Assembly (NCBI GenBank): GCA_011947345.1
Contig: JAAVTG010000688.1
Location: 186,001 to 250,000, forward strand
Source of the DNA: Phytophthora quininea
Lineage: Eukaryota > Oomycota > Peronosporomycetes > Peronosporales > Peronosporaceae
Direction of reading: 5' to 3'
DNA length: 64,000 nucleotides
Shown: one piece after another, positions 11,201-24,000 of the stretch
Layout: every line of letters begins with the position of its first letter
Numbering within the stretch: the first letter of the stretch is position 1
Notes under the pieces: generated by a model
Seen by the model: the letters and a program-made list of their open reading frames with translations, nothing else
Database searches by the model: none
What the model was told of the DNA's origin: nothing
Made by a program: the position numbers and the translations under genes

Positions 11201-12396
11201 TCATTGAGGCGAGTGTGCAAGTACATGACGTTGATATGCCGTGGTCCCTGGCATATAAACATTGTTAGCATGCGTAGTAATACATAAGTATCGAAACCAC
11301 TTACCTCGACGATCGCTTTGTCCAGCAGTAACTCCTGCGTATATTCGATGCACTTCCTCAACGCATTTTGCCTGTCCAGTTCTGCCACAGAATCCGTTGC
11401 AACACTCGAAAAGAGTTGATAGCGCTGGAGGAGAACGAAGCGGAGTTTGACTTCTCGAAGCTGCTCAAACTTTGGGAAAGTTTGCAGTATCGATGCGCAG
11501 ATTGTTAGCGCGCCAGTGTAGTTGCCTAATAGTTCGAGTACTTTCGCATAGGTCAGCAGCACCATCGGGCTCGATGCCACCTCCACATGACTCAGAGCTT
11601 GCTCGTAAGCAGCTCGACAGGCCCAAAGCACTTCCCAGTCACGACCTTCTTCCCACATGTGCAGATAACTTTCGGCTAGTCGTCGCCAACAGATACTCGA
11701 CGTGGCACCGAGAGTGATCGCTTTCGCCAAATGCTCGCTAGCTCGAGTATACTCATGTTTGTCAAACAACAACAACCCAAAGCGTTCCTGTCGCCACTTC
11801 CGGTTCGGGTCCTTGGCCAAAACCTCTTCGTGGTGCTGGAAAACAACTTGCTGGAAAATGCTTTTCCATTTGGCTCGGATTAGCGGTGACGACGATTTGA
11901 ACTCTTGCATTTGGGTGGACGTAGTTGCCGTCGACGACGACAGTGCAGGTGACGGACTTGAAGCGAACGGTGATTTGACTTTGCTCGATTGTGAAAAAGC
12001 TCGGATCTGGTTAACATTATCAACTGCCGGGTCTCGCTTCGACTCGTCCGAATTGCCACCGAATGTGGGATGGTAAAGCTCCGTTGGTTCGCTCCAGTCC
12101 CCATCAACAGCTTCAAAAGCAAACGGACGTGGCACCCGAGGACGACGCAGTTCCAGACCTTGACCGACTTCCCTCTTGATTCGATTGCGACGTACGATTC
12201 GTGCCCGCCGCACCCGTCGTCGCCGCTCATCTTCGGGATCGAGCAATTTCTGCAGGAACATCCTTTTAGGATCCAACGCCAAGTCCACCGTAGCGCAGCG
12301 AAACACCGAGAGGTGGTGGGCAATCCGAGCCGCTATGTCGCACTGCGACTCGCTGGATAAGTTTAGCAGAAAGCGAGGCGTTGCCGAGGTGAGCAT
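8201..12396 (-). CDS. Multidomain TPR - IQ motif - leucine-rich-repeat protein, several exons, frame breaks
   Basis: I join three blocks usually seen as separate frames. Block 1 (12396-10673) has TPR-like helices, for example RFGLLLFDKHEYTRASEHLAKA and repeats near its end. Its last codon is split by an intron (10612-10672, GTAAGT...TTTAG) and continues in phase as YRLELEDASQVQIARVL. Block 2 (about 10611-9441) carries IQ calmodulin-binding motifs such as AARSIQRQARKYLNRARG, AAHTIQRFFRRY, LKIQRVWRRY and ARKIQALYRGKHMRKL, with further short introns near 10250 and 10035-10128. Block 3 (9441-8201) has RNI-type leucine-rich repeats (LKTLDLHGNLLCDGAA, LGYLNLAENTI, LHTLILRNN). Breaks are in-frame TAA codons at 10446-10448 and 9441-9443, a frameshift near 9130 and a missing T near 8795. 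This domain mix resembles ciliary/flagellar LRR-IQ proteins; that role is an inference. Exon borders within block 2 are approximate. Confidence 0.6.
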
Positions 12397-12550
12397 CCTA
12401 GTTCGCGAAACCGGTTCGGCGTGCCACAACTGCTGTCGGTCGCCGAGGATCTCGAGGTGAGGCGACGGCGACTGCTATCTTGCGTCGCGCGTGACCTTGC
12501 ACAGCTCTCGAGAGATCTTCGACCACTTCCGATACGTAGCAGCAGAGCCA

Positions 12551-13506
12551 ATGGACACCACCTCGAACGCTTTCTCCCCGGACATGCTGCCGAGTTCGAC
12601 GAGCTCGCCCTTTCTGGTCGTCGGTTCAGCGACGACGACCGTCGCCAGCGCACCGAACCGCAGTCGATCGAGTCAACGCGTGCACCGATCGCGACGGGGT
12701 TTCGCGTCGCGAAAGTCCAAACTCACGCTGAGTATCGACGACGAGCCCGCAGCACCGACGGGCGATGCATTCACCACCCGACAGTCGACGCCGGCGTCGA
12801 CGTCCAGCAGCTGCAGCAGCGACGTCAACTGGTGGGAGGTCGAGTACAAGTGTCCGCCGCCAGGTCATCTCGGGGCCCACGTCGTACCTGTTTCAGCCGA
12901 CGAACAGCTCAACCGAGTAGCCTCCGTGTTTGGCGAGAGCACTGCAGCAAGTTTCCTACCGACAGACACAGACATGAACTCCACAGTGACACAGGCAGAG
13001 ACCCCAACAGAGTCAAGTAAGACCATGGACTTGATCGAGTCTCCCAGTCAGAAATCCGACGCCATTCGGCCAGGTGCCGCCGTGTTTGAGACTCCGGAAC
13101 GGGTGCATCGACCGTACAACAAGCTCAAGGCGCTGGCCACGACTCCATGCTGTACGTCGACGACTTTTCATTCATACTGTGAATTGGATAAAACTAAAAC
13201 TAACTTTTTGTTGTTGATGCTATATCTAGTATTGGTGGACAGTCCCAGCCAGAAGCGCAAGATGCGGTCGATGGACCCCACAGACACAGGCACAGAGCTC
13301 TTTTCGACGCCTGTGGCCAAACGCTTCCACTCCAGGTATAGCAACTTTTCTTAGTAAAAACTTAGTTGACCAAGCACTAACTATTTTTTTATTTCGACTC
13401 CAGTTTGAAGGCCCGACTGGAGATCACTCCGTCCACTTTAGTGCAGCCGCTCACGGAAATCGGCATCAGCAAACTCCGCACAGACAACAAGCCCTCCGCC
13501 CCATAA
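12551..13506 (+). CDS. Ser/Thr-Pro-rich conserved hypothetical protein, three exons
   Basis: Exons 12551-13151, 13230-13335 and 13404-13506 join in phase to give 269 residues starting MDTTSNAFSPDMLPSS. The start is chosen because of its good context (GCCAATGGA); an upstream in-frame ATG at 12491 is possible. Introns are 78 and 68 nt with GTACGT/TCTAG and GTATAG/TCCAG. The protein is basic near residues 35-60 and rich in S/T-P sites (FETPERVHRPYNKLKALATTP, SPSQKR, FSTPVAKRF), suggesting a nuclear phosphoprotein targeted by proline-directed kinases, but I recognise no domain. It is divergent from the TPR-IQ-LRR gene with about 155 bp between the starts, so a shared promoter is likely. No frame breaks. 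Confidence 0.6.
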
Positions 13507-13674
13507 AGATAACCATCAGCCAAGTGTAGCCATGTCCGGGTAGGCCAAATAAGTAACTGAACACGTTTCTGTGGATCACAGTACTTCATTATCTTGCTTT
13601 TTGTATGCCTTGATTCTCGAACAATCGGATACTGCTCGCCTTTCAGCCACAATACAAAAACCATCACTAAGATC

Positions 13675-15368
13675 ATGGCTGAGACTGCCGCTGACTGGAA
13701 GGCCAAGGGCAACGCCGCGCTGAGCGCTGGCAACGCGCAGGAGGCCGTGGACTGCTACTCGAAGGCCATCGAGCTGAACCCGAACGACCACGTCTTCTAC
13801 TCGAACCGCTCGGCCGCGTATCTGTCGCTGGACGAGGCGCAGAAAGCGCTGGAGGACGCCGAGAGCTGCATCAAGACCAAACCGGACTGGCCCAAGGCCT
13901 ATTCAAGGAAGGGAGCGGCTCTGCACGCGCTCAAGAAGTACGAGGAGGCCACAGCCGCTTACCAGGACGGCCTGAAGGTGGACGCGTCCAATGCGGCCTG
14001 TATCAACGGCATTGAGGAGGTTAAGAAAGCGCAGCAAAGCCAGGCATTCAACCCTCTGGCCAACGCCTTCGGGCCCGACATGTTCGGCAAGATCGCCACC
14101 AACCCCAGACTGGCCCCTATGCTGGGCGATCCGGCGTTTGTTAAGGTCTTGCAGGAGATTCAGCAGGATCCTAGTAAAATCAACCAGCACCTGCAGGATT
14201 CCAGGGTCATGACGGTGCTGGGGAGCTCATGGGCCTTAACATCAACATGGACGGAGCGGACGAAGAGATGGCTGCTGCTGCCGAGCACAACCCCACGCCA
14301 GCTCAACAGAAGAGCACGCCGACACCGCCTCCTGCGCCGGAACCGATGGAGGAGGATCTGACGGAAGAGGAGAAGGCCGAGAGAGCAGCTAAGAAGCAGG
14401 CCGAAGAGGCCAAGCAACGCGGCAATGGCTTCTACAAGCAGAAGAAGTTCTCGGAGGCCATCGAGTGCTACAGCGAGGCCATTGAGAAGGACGCCACCAA
14501 CATGTCGTACTACAGCAACTTGGCTGCGGTGAAGCTCGAGATGGGCCAGTACGACGCCTGCATTGAGGACTGCAAGAAGGCCATCGAGGTCGGACGCGCC
14601 CACCGCGCCGACTACGCACTGATCGCCAAGGCCTACGTGCGTATCGGCAACGCGCACTTGAAGAAGGGCGAGACGGAGGAGAACTTGACGGCTGCCATCG
14701 ACGCGTACGAAGGCGCGCAGATGGAGAACCGCACCAAGGAGGTGGAGCGCAAGATCAAAGCGCTGCAGGTGAAGCTGCGCAAGGCCAAGGAGTTGGCCTA
14801 CATTGACCCCGAGAAGGCTCTGGCCGCCAAGAACGAGGGCAATGAGTTCTTCAAGAACGGAGAGTTCCCTAAAGCCGTAGAGCGCTACACGGAGGCGATT
14901 AAGCGCGACCCGTCCTGCGCTGTCTACTACGCCAACCGTGCCGCCGCGTACACGAAGCTGACGTCGTTCAACGAGGCCAAGAAGGACTGCGAGAAGGCCA
15001 TTGAGCTCGACCCTAAGTACGTCAAGGCGTACTCACGCATGGGCGCCATCCAATGCTTCATGAAAGAGTTCCACAAGGCTCGCGAGAGCTACGAGAAGGG
15101 CCTGGCGCTGGACCCGAACCACCAGGAGTGCATCGACGGCCTGCGGAACGTCATGTACAAGATCCAGAGCGGCGAGACGGACGAAGAACGCGCCCGTCAC
15201 GGCATGGCTGACCCGGAGATCCAGGCGATCCTGCGCGACCCCGTCATGCAGAACGTGCTGAACGACTTCCAGACGGACCCGATGGGAGCTCAGCGCCACC
15301 TGCAGAACCCTGGCATCATGGCGAAGATCGAGAAGCTGATCGCCGCCGGTGTGCTTCAGACCAAGTAA
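13675..15368 (+). CDS. STI1: Hsp70-Hsp90 organising co-chaperone STI1/HOP, one frameshift
   Basis: About 564 residues with the complete HOP layout: TPR1 (residues about 5-118, from DWKAKGNAALSAGNAQEAV), DP1 (about 130-180, NPRLAPMLGDPAF), a Pro/Glu linker, TPR2A (about 235-350), TPR2B (about 375-490, KNEGNEFFKNGEFPKAVERY) and DP2 (about 510-562, MADPEIQAILRDPVM). It bridges Hsp70 and Hsp90 in the cytosol by binding their EEVD tails. A single G is missing from a GGGG run near 14216: the first frame reads VLGSSWAL, the correct continuation VLGELMGLNINM is in the next frame. The start at 13675 gives MAETAADWKAKG. It converges on the coiled-coil gene, with about 105 bp between the stops. Confidence 0.93.
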
Positions 15369-15472
15369 GCGTAGTTTAAGCTGTCGCTAATGTTTGCAAG
15401 TGCCAGCGTCAGCGGGTAGAGTGGAGGTGAGGTAAAGCCCAGCAATAGTTTTTCTTACTACAGCTCACTGCT

Positions 15473-16918
15473 CTACACTTTGAACAGGAACGTGAAAGTT
15501 TCGACGAACTGATTGAAGGAGAGTCGTTGTTGCTTGTCTGTGGACGAGAGCATCGAACTCTCCATCAATTTTGCTGCCATGTCTTCCGTTGTGAGATCCG
15601 CATGGCTTGACGGTGCTAGTGTTTGGAACGCTGCCAAAGCAACTCCAAGTGACACGCAGCCATCGTCTGCTTTCGGTTCAAGACGCAAGAAGACGCTGCG
15701 CAGAAGAACTTGCGAGTCTTCGTACTGCCGCAATTCTTGCTGGAGACTAAGCAATCGGCTCTCAAGCGGTGCCATGCGGGCCTGCTCGCAGTCGATCTTG
15801 AGCTCCCATTTGTGAAGTTCCTCCTTGTATCTCTCCGCGGTGACTTCCAGACCTGTCAGTTCGATTTGAAGCTGGGCCTTTGAGGACTTGGAAGTAGCTT
15901 CCTCAATCGCATCGACAGATGACAGAGGCCGAGGCGACTGCGCTTCTAAAGCGCGCTTCTCATCAAGCAGGCGAGCGATTTCCACTTGCAGATCGACAAG
16001 TGTGCACAGATGTCGACGTGGAACTCGACCCAATTTGACGGTGAGTTCGTCTCGCCGCTGCTTTTGCGCTGCAGTTCGATTTGCTTGTTCTGCACCACCG
16101 TCTTGAGGAAAAGAAGCTCCTCTGACAAGTGCTGGTTGTCAAGTTTCTGGTCGAGCACACGTTCGCTCCACTGCGCCATCGTCTTTGGCTTCGGTGGTCC
16201 TTTGTCGGAAATTGAGATGCTCTTGTGCTGCAGGATGACATTCGCTAGCGTCGCGCTCGTCTTCAGTTGGTGGAGATCCGCCTTGAGCGCTGCAGACAGA
16301 TGCTCCTTTTCAGTGAGCTGCATTGTCAGTGTGTGCAGTTGGTTCGTCAGCGTCTTCTTCTCTTGACGTAGTTCCTGCCGCATTGCAGTCAATGACTCTT
16401 CATCACGAAAGAAGGCAGCCGAGTGGCGCATGAACGCCCTGGCAGGTTTCGTCGGCTTTGGAGTGACCTTCAACTCGGGAACCTTGGCTTCTTCCTGCTC
16501 CGGACGAGGACTGCTCTGCTCCGAAGAATCGTTGTTATCATTGGCACTTTCGTCATTGGAGCCATCGTCATCAGCATTTCCATGGTCATCTTCGTATTCG
16601 TCCTCGCCATAATCTTCCGGTTCTCGAGGCGAAGCTTCGTTGCTACTCACCTCAGCATCAGCTCCACCGTCGTCGGACAGGAATTTCATCGAGTGCTCGC
16701 CAGCATCAATCTTCACAGTCCATATACATGTAGTAAGACCTCTTGCTACGCTGGACGGGTTTGCCTACCTCCCACTGCTCCTCGCCGTCGTCATATTTGA
16801 CAAAGTAGCCGCGGTCGGGATCGTACGCGTCGACAGTTCCTTCGAACCACTCGCTTTCCCCTTCCCAATACACTTGAACGCGGCACCCAACTGCCGATTC
16901 ATCACGGACACTTGCCAT
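15473..16918 (-). CDS. Tudor-like domain plus coiled-coil protein, frameshifts
   Basis: The gene starts MASVRDESAVGCRVQVYW. Residues about 10-60 look like a Tudor/agenet-type fold (VYWEGESEWFEGTVDAYD, GYFVKYDDGEEQWEVG), which usually reads methylated residues or binds histones. A strongly acidic stretch follows (about residues 80-130, DEYEDDHGNADDDG), then long heptad coiled coils to the end (RQELRQEKKTLTNQLHTL; LQVEIARLLDEKRALEAQ; RLLSLQQELRQYE). Two frame breaks are seen, near 16715 (just after the Tudor-like part) and near 16080, where one A is missing from an A run so that ELQRK continues as the frame RRDELTVKLGRV. Total length is about 480 residues. No precise family is recognised. Confidence 0.6.
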
Positions 16919-16999
16919 GGTTTGTTTATATTTCGCGAAACGCCGCCATGGAATTCGACGATTTTAGGGGAACTCAACTCGACAACTCAGCACTAACAC

Positions 17000-17990
17000 C
17001 AGACGCCATCTACCGGTATGACACTTACGATTAGTTGACCCCCAGGAACGCGTTCTGGCGTGGAGAGGCTTTCGGATGGTATTGCTCATATCGCAACGGG
17101 AACCAGAACACGACAAACTATCGGCAGTGCTCGTCTGCCCATAATCATCTTCTCAGGTTGAGTTCCTGGGGAAGCTTTTGCTGCTTGTTGGAGCACGAAC
17201 GACAACATAGAGTACACTTGGGAATGCTCTCATTACCGTTAGAAAGTATCTGCGGATTGGACACTCACAAGGATTGCCTCGATTGGAAGACAATGGAAGT
17301 CTTCGCACCGGGAAACGCCTCCATCGTCGATCGCTCCAGGCAGACAATCCCTGGAGAGTGAATGCCCGTGCTGATGCGGCATCAATGATGCCCCTGATGG
17401 AGCGTGTTGGTACTCCATCGTGAATATGACAGCGCCTTTCTGCTTCGTCGGAATCAACAATAGCAAAACTACACTTTGGTTCGACGAATATGTGAGCACA
17501 TGTATTTGCTAGCTGGGCTCCCTATAATCGCGAGCACGCGCTTTTGTTTACGGACTTGACTCTAACTCTGGTGGCGTTCCTCAACAACTTGCTGGCCCAC
17601 CAACGCCAGCGCTGGCCGCCAACACGGAACGAACTGCCTCGTTTCTAAAGCAAGCTCATGTGACAGTCGGGATTACTCAGTTTATTTGTTAAGGGCATCG
17701 TCGCTCGCAGTGGCGCGAGAGCGGTGAAAAGCACGCAGGCTGGGACCCGCCGGTAAACCGAACACCGAACGACTGGATTTCGTGTGACGAGTCAAATCGC
17801 GCGCTTCTTCTTCTCTTCGGGATGTGTTGTTTGGGGTCTGTGGAAGACAGTTCGGAGCGCCGTGACATCGCTGGCACGCCGTCCACCAAATTGAACGGCC
17901 CTTGGTGTCGCTCTTGATGAAGTCGTTCGGTCCGCCGTAGTCAGATCTTTTTTCCTCTGCACCAAGCAACTCGAAGCCCGACCGTCGTCA
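17000..17990. other. Intergenic region, nothing firm
   Basis: Short open frames occur on both strands (for example 17035-17361 plus and 17239-17499 minus) but they lack domains, overlap each other and show no initiator. The region serves as upstream sequence for the divergent genes on either side. Confidence 0.35.
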
Positions 17991-18002
17991 GCTGCTACCA
18001 CC

Positions 18003-18729
18003 ATGTCGTCGCTTCTAGTCCGGCTGGCCACGGCCATTGCGATTCTGTGTGTGCTGATGGTGCACTCTGTCGACGCCAGACTCGGCTGCTTCATGGAAGA
18101 CGAACACCAACAGCAGCAGCAGCAGCAACAGCCTCATGTTGAAGAGCGAACCTCCACCCAGACCGCCGAAACGGAGGAGTGGCCGTCTTTGCGCCTCGAC
18201 ATCGCCGTCAAGCGCGAGGACATGAAAGTCCACGGGAAGTCCAACTTCTCCATCGTCGCCAATCCACGCACCGACTACGTCGTGCCCGAGATCCTCTACG
18301 ACGCCTTCACCTCGTTCTCGGAGAACGGGGAGGTCCGCAACTTCACCCTCGTGGACGGCACCCCTACGTGTCCAGCGGCAACGGCAATGATGCACCGACG
18401 GTCAAGTGCTTGGGAGACAACGACGCCAACGTCCTTTGATGGTCAACACCATCGCCCAAATGATTAACACTGCCGACAAGGTGGACGCATCGAAAACCGA
18501 GTGCACCACTGGGAACGCTTTCGAGGTGACACTCGCTGGCACTGTCTTTAACGTGTGCGGCTCGACCGCGGGGTTCTCAATGCAAGGAACCGACATGGAC
18601 GTCTCGGTGGAATTCCTATCGGAACCGAATGACATTGCCATTCCGACGGGTGTTGACGGCTGCGAACGATTAAATTCCGCCACGCCAATCACTTCAACAG
18701 GACAAGCAATTCTCACTGGCAGATATTAG
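18003..18729 (+). CDS. Secreted protein of an oomycete family of unknown function, two frameshifts
   Basis: The start MSSLLVRLATAIAILCVLMVHSVDA is a clear signal peptide, followed by a Gln tract and a domain beginning WPSLRLDIAVKREDMKVHG. Two single bases are missing, near 18363 (C run, after LVDGT) and near 18436 (T run, before LMVNTIAQMIN); the third part runs to GQAILTGRY. Total about 243 residues. The domain order and many positions (WPSLRLD, KCLG, LLMVNTI, VTLAGTVF, ATPITSTGQAILT) match the gene at 42305-43084, so the two are paralogues 24 kb apart. It is likely exported to the wall or apoplast. The stop lies only 53 bp before the eEFSec start. Confidence 0.7.
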
Positions 18730-18782
18730 AAAAGCATACAGTTATTTATTATTTTTCATAAAACGTTTTAGACAACAAGTCG

Positions 18783-20918
18783 ATGCAAAACGTCAATGTG
18801 GGCGTGCTGGGCCATGTGGACAGCGGCAAGACGAGCCTCGTGCGCGCGCTGAGCACGCAGCTGTCCACGGCGGCGCTGGACAAGCACCCGCAGAGCCAGC
18901 AGCGCGGCATGACGCTGGACCTGGGCTTCTCCTCCTTCTTGCTGGCGTTGAAGAACTTGGAATCAGAACTCCAAGTCACGCTCGTGGACTGTCCAGGCCA
19001 CGCCAGTCTGTTCCGCACCATCCTGGGCGGTGTCTCCATCATCGACTCAGTGCTGGTGGTGGTGGACGTCCGCAAGGGGCTGCAGCCGCAGACGGTGGAG
19101 AGTCTGCTGCTAGCGGCTCTTATATCCAGACGCTCGGTGGTTGTGGCGCTGACCAAGGTAGATTTGTTGGAAATCCAACATAAATCCGACACTATCGCCG
19201 AAGTGTCGAACGAGATCCGTCATTTATTAAGCAGCAACTTCAAATTCCAAGACAATGTGCCTGTTGTGCCAGTTGCAGTAGCTGCAGGAGTCGAACCGGA
19301 AGGCATTTCGACGTTACTGGACGTGCTGAGGAGACTTTGCACGTTCCAGCGAGAAATACGTCAGGGGCTTTCCGACTCGCAGTGGATCACTGCTTTGCAG
19401 TACCTGGTAATGGCACGGTGTTGACGGGCACTGTGTTGTCAGGAGCTTTGCAGAAAGGAGATGAAGTGGAGTTGTTACCTCTTGGAGCCAGGGTGAAGGT
19501 CAAGACGCTGCAGGTGTTCAAGAACGAAGTGGACAGCTGCCAACAAGGAGACCGAGTAGGAGTTCGGGTGAACGGACTGGACCCAGCGCTAGTGGAACGA
19601 GCTGTGGCGGTCTCACCTCCCGGCAGTTTGGCCCCTGTGACGCAGGTGGTGATTCCAGTGACACGTGTGCCGTTTTTCCGTGGCGTGACTTGCAAGAGTG
19701 GTGGGAAATGTCACGCCACGGTGGGGCACACCACTGTCATTGCAACGGCGACCTTTTTTCTCGACTGGGAGATCATGGAACGAGTGATCGAGATCGAAAG
19801 CAATTTGATCCATCAGAGTTGTATGAATACGTCTCAGAAGTCGATTTTGACAACGCAGAGAGTCGCAGTACTGCTGGTGGCTCGGTGGTATTTGCGTTGT
19901 TGCAGTTCGAAAGTGTTGTTTTCTGTCCTCCAGAGGCGCTCGTCGTGTGTTCCAGGCTAGATTTGGATGCGAAGAAGTTTTCTTGTCGTCTGTCGTTTTA
20001 CGGTGCGGTGCAGAGTGTGGTGGGATCGAGTAACGAGGAAGTAGGCACGCTGAGTACTGTCCACCAGTGTGTTGTTGATCTGTCCACACTTCGTATCGGT
20101 AGAGTGAGGAATCGGGAGGGTTTCGTAGATAAAATCGTGGAGTCACGAGGTAATGCTGCGGAGGGAGCAACCGAAGTAATCGGTCGGGATATGTTTTCAA
20201 AGGATGTGAACTGGGACGTTTACAAGGACACTATTGTGCTGTTTGAACAGACGCGTGTTCTCGGCTCGATTGTTGGACCATTTGGTAAGGCCGGCAAGTT
20301 TCGTATGACCCTTAGGAGTTCACTACATTCAGCAATTCCCACTTCTGGAGAGAAGTTCGTGTTACGCTTTCTCAAGTTGACGACCCTGAAGCCGCCCAAA
20401 CTTAAAGGGAAGTTATCTGGCAAAACCGCGAAGGCACCAGCTACTACAACTTCAAAGCCCGGACAAAAGAAGGATAACACACGTTCATTAATTCAGGACG
20501 TTGACTTGCTGTACCCGGAAGCTTTCACCAAGTCGTTGTTGACAAATGTAGACAGTGAAACTTTGACGGTGGACACTGTGGTAATTTCTGTCGCCCAAAA
20601 CGAAGCGGTAGAAGAATTTTCTATGGCAAATAAGTTAGTAGTTGCTCGACGAAGAGGGCGCATCGAACGCCTCAAAGGGGAAACGTCTCCAGATGGAAAG
20701 AACCCTTTGCGATTGTTTCGGGTTTATTTGAAACGGAACAGGAGGCGAACGCTGCTGTAAATCGTTATGTGCGATGCATATCCGAGGGTGTAGATAGTGA
20801 CAAACCAGACCAAGGCAGGATTGAAAAACCTTTTGGAAAAGCTGGAAAAGTGCGTGTGGATTTCCAGGTGTGCGGAGGTACGTTAGGACAAGTTGGTGAT
20901 ATGGTAGAACTTTGCTAA
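18783..20918 (+). CDS. EEFSEC: Selenocysteine-specific elongation factor eEFSec (SelB-type), frameshifts
   Basis: The N-terminal GTPase domain shows GHVDSGKTS (G1, residues about 9-17), the switch-1 region RGMTLDLGF, DCPGHAS (G3) and TKVD (G4). Then come the beta-barrel domains with VDHCFAVPGNGTVLTGTVLSG, the sequence RVPFFRGVTCKSGGKCHATVGH and a C-terminal domain containing IVGPFGKAGKFR and, after a last frameshift, RIEKPFGKAGKVRVDF. This is the factor that delivers Sec-tRNA to UGA codons with a SECIS element, so it implies active selenoprotein synthesis. Frames break near 19400, near 19752 (a T is missing from a T run, TATFF continues as SRLGDHG) and near 20700 (C/T run); the true stop is then at 20916-20918. 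About 711 residues in all. Confidence 0.88.
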
Positions 20919-21021
20919 ATGGATATGGTGAAAAGTGGAGATATGAAATTGAATGGGAAAAGAAATGAAAGAAGAAGAAGAAAACGAATGCAGCGCTACT
21001 CTGACCGGTCGGTCAGCTGTA

Positions 21022-24000
21022 TCACTTCTTCAGGTGGTTGACGAACCGCAAGGCCAGCAGCCCGAAGATGCGGTAGAGGAGGATGAATCCGACAATGAAG
21101 GCGACATTCTCGGACAGATCGCTGTGCTTGATGTTGAAGACGCTGTCAAGATACTCCTTGACCGTCAAATTCTCCGCAAGAGTAGGCGGCGTTCCTGTCA
21201 GCACGTCGCATCCAACTCCGGAGTCGTCACTAGAGCATTCCCCGAACACAAGAGACGCGAGAATGGCCAACGTGTATCTCTGCGGGTTGATGTCGTACAG
21301 CCACTTGAAGCCTTCTGGGATGGATCCTCCCGGGGGTTGTAGCCGCCGAACAGCAAAAGATGGCATTGACGAGGATGCCGCAGATCGATGCCACTTCAAC
21401 AGTAGGTAGCAAGAATGCCATCAACTGCCCGAAGTACGCTTGCCAAAGCACATTCAGCGACAAGTAAAGCCAATACTCAAGGAAACTTGACACGCCGGTA
21501 AAGCCCACCATGGGATAAAAGATCGCCACGAAGAGCAGAGTGGCGATGAAAACGTAGGAAATCTCCACCAGCGTCGCGCCCACAAAGTACCAGAGAGCGT
21601 TGTACGTCTGCGCTGAACGTTCACGATAGTAAGCTAATCGTTCGGTCGATGCAACTGGCACGGCACTTGTAAACGTAATGATTCCGAGAAACCCCGTCGA
21701 GGAGAAGAGCAAACCCATGCCAGAGTTGATTCCAGCGTACGATCCATAGTTCGCGTTGCCGTACGTCAAGCCGAACAGGACGCCAAGAATTACCGAGATG
21801 AAGAAACGTGTCAAATTGTACGACGCTGTGCGCCAGTAGACAACGAAGAATCGCCGAGTCAAGAATTTCGCTTGGGTCATCTCCGTGGCAGCTCTCTTAT
21901 CCTTGTACTCTAAGGGGGAATTGTTAGGGACGGTCTGAAAAGCCCTTCACGCTCCAGGTCGTTTTCAAGAGCTGCCGCAAGTGCGCTCGATTTGAAGACC
22001 TCCACGAAGTCTGTTTTGTCTCCGTTGTCGTTCCCGACGCCAGCGCCAATCACCTCCAACATCCACGTTGCAGGGTTGTAGTTGCTCTCCAACTTCGCGA
22101 CTCCTTCGATTGATTCGAAGTAGTGGATCATCTTCTGAGAGTTGGCTTCTAGTTCGCCAAAGTACACCGTCTCGCCGCCTCGCTTCAGCAGCAGTAGACT
22201 GTCAAACAACTGGAAGACTTCCGACGAAGGTTGGTGAATAGTGCACAAAACCGTTCGCCCTGAGTCGGCCACCTTGCGTACGCCGTCCATGATAATCTTC
22301 GCCGAGCGAGCATCAAGTCCACTGGTCGGCTCGTCGAGGAAAATCACACTGGGTTGAGCTGCCAATTCCACGCCGATAGTCAGTCGCTTCATTTGCTCCA
22401 CGGAACTGCCACGGATGACTTGGTCAGCAATGGGAGTCAGATCCAGCAGTTCCAAGCATTCGTTCACTGAGTCGAACTTGCGACTGTCAGGCACATTATC
22501 ACCCTGGCGCAGGAATGCGCTAAAGTCAGCGCTTCTCGGATTGTCGACGACTCCGAGTGGATGTCCATCTGCTCACAATATCCCGTGGAACGACGAATGG
22601 CCAAATCCGTGGCAGGGTAGCCATTTAACAAAACCTGCCCTTGGATCTTGCCTCCCGTCTTGCGTCCAGCGATAACGTCCATCAATGTCGTCTTCCCTGC
22701 TCCCGACGAGCCCATAAGTGCTGTGATGGTGCCTGGAAGAGCATACCCAGTGATACCCTTGAGTAGGTCGATGGTGCTCTTGTCCTTGGTCGGGTCGGGC
22801 ACTGTGTACCGTAGATCCTTAAATGCCACAGTGACCGGCACGAAGTGTTTTTCAAATGTAGGGTCTACTTCGAGCAGGGTCTCGACAGGAGCCAGAGAGT
22901 TAGGGGAACCACGCGGAGTACTTGTAAGGATGTAGCTACTGGAAATATCGCCATTGCTTTCCGTGTCAAGAACAACATTTTCAGGACTCTCGAATCGGTG
23001 GTGCTCCAACGCGATGTACGACAGGAACATGAAGAAGACGTATGCAGCGACCATGAAGGCAATGCCATACCACACCCAGAACTTCTCAGACTGCACCTCG
23101 AACGTGTTGAGCGAGTACTCGCCCATTGTCATTCCATAGGTGGCGCAGTAATCAATACCTACGTACACACACGTGTCGAAGCTCGAATCGGTGTACTGGT
23201 TGACAGCTAGTGCGCGGACTCCCAGGCCATTGGATTGATCCAGTAAATCCAAACGAGATAGTCCGGGATCTGGTCCTTCGTAATGACAAAACCTCCAAAC
23301 AGGATGAAGAAGAGGACGGAAACCATGGATGTGGGGTTGGCTACGTTCAAATTGGGCGAGATACTGGACAAGAAGAAGAACCACGACGCAAAGCACAAAT
23401 TCGTGGCAAACAGCATGGCTTCGAACAGGAGGAAGGCCTTGATGCTCGACACGTAGCCACACATCCAGTACACAATAGAACCGAACACAACGCTTTCGAT
23501 CACTGCCATCGGGAACTGAGACACAGAGTTCGACAGCACGTAGGACGCAGTCCGGAAGAAGTTTGCACGGCGCTGTTTGTAGAAAACCTCTCGAGCAGCA
23601 ATGAACGTGGGGATTTGCGCTTGCTGGCCCAAGGAAACGAACATGACCGAGTAGAAGATGATGCCCATGACCAGCTGCGCATCCGTCGGAGAGAATTGGT
23701 AGAACGTGGTCGCGTACAGCAATCCCATGAGAACGATCATGACTGACCGACTAACCAGAAAAGCTCGGTCTCGCAATAGGAGCTTGAACTGACGATGGAA
23801 CACCGTCATCGTGCTGCTCCAAAAGTTCTGGTGAAAATCGGGAGAGAATCGATCGCTACGGTCTTGTCTTCAGCCATGGACGGATCGATTGGACTACTCA
23901 GAATCTCCATCGTCTCTCTGAAAATGCTCGAGCGTTGGAACGCTTCAGCGAATTCATCAATCGAGTGCGGGATGCTGCCGGAAGATACTGTTGGGCTTTC

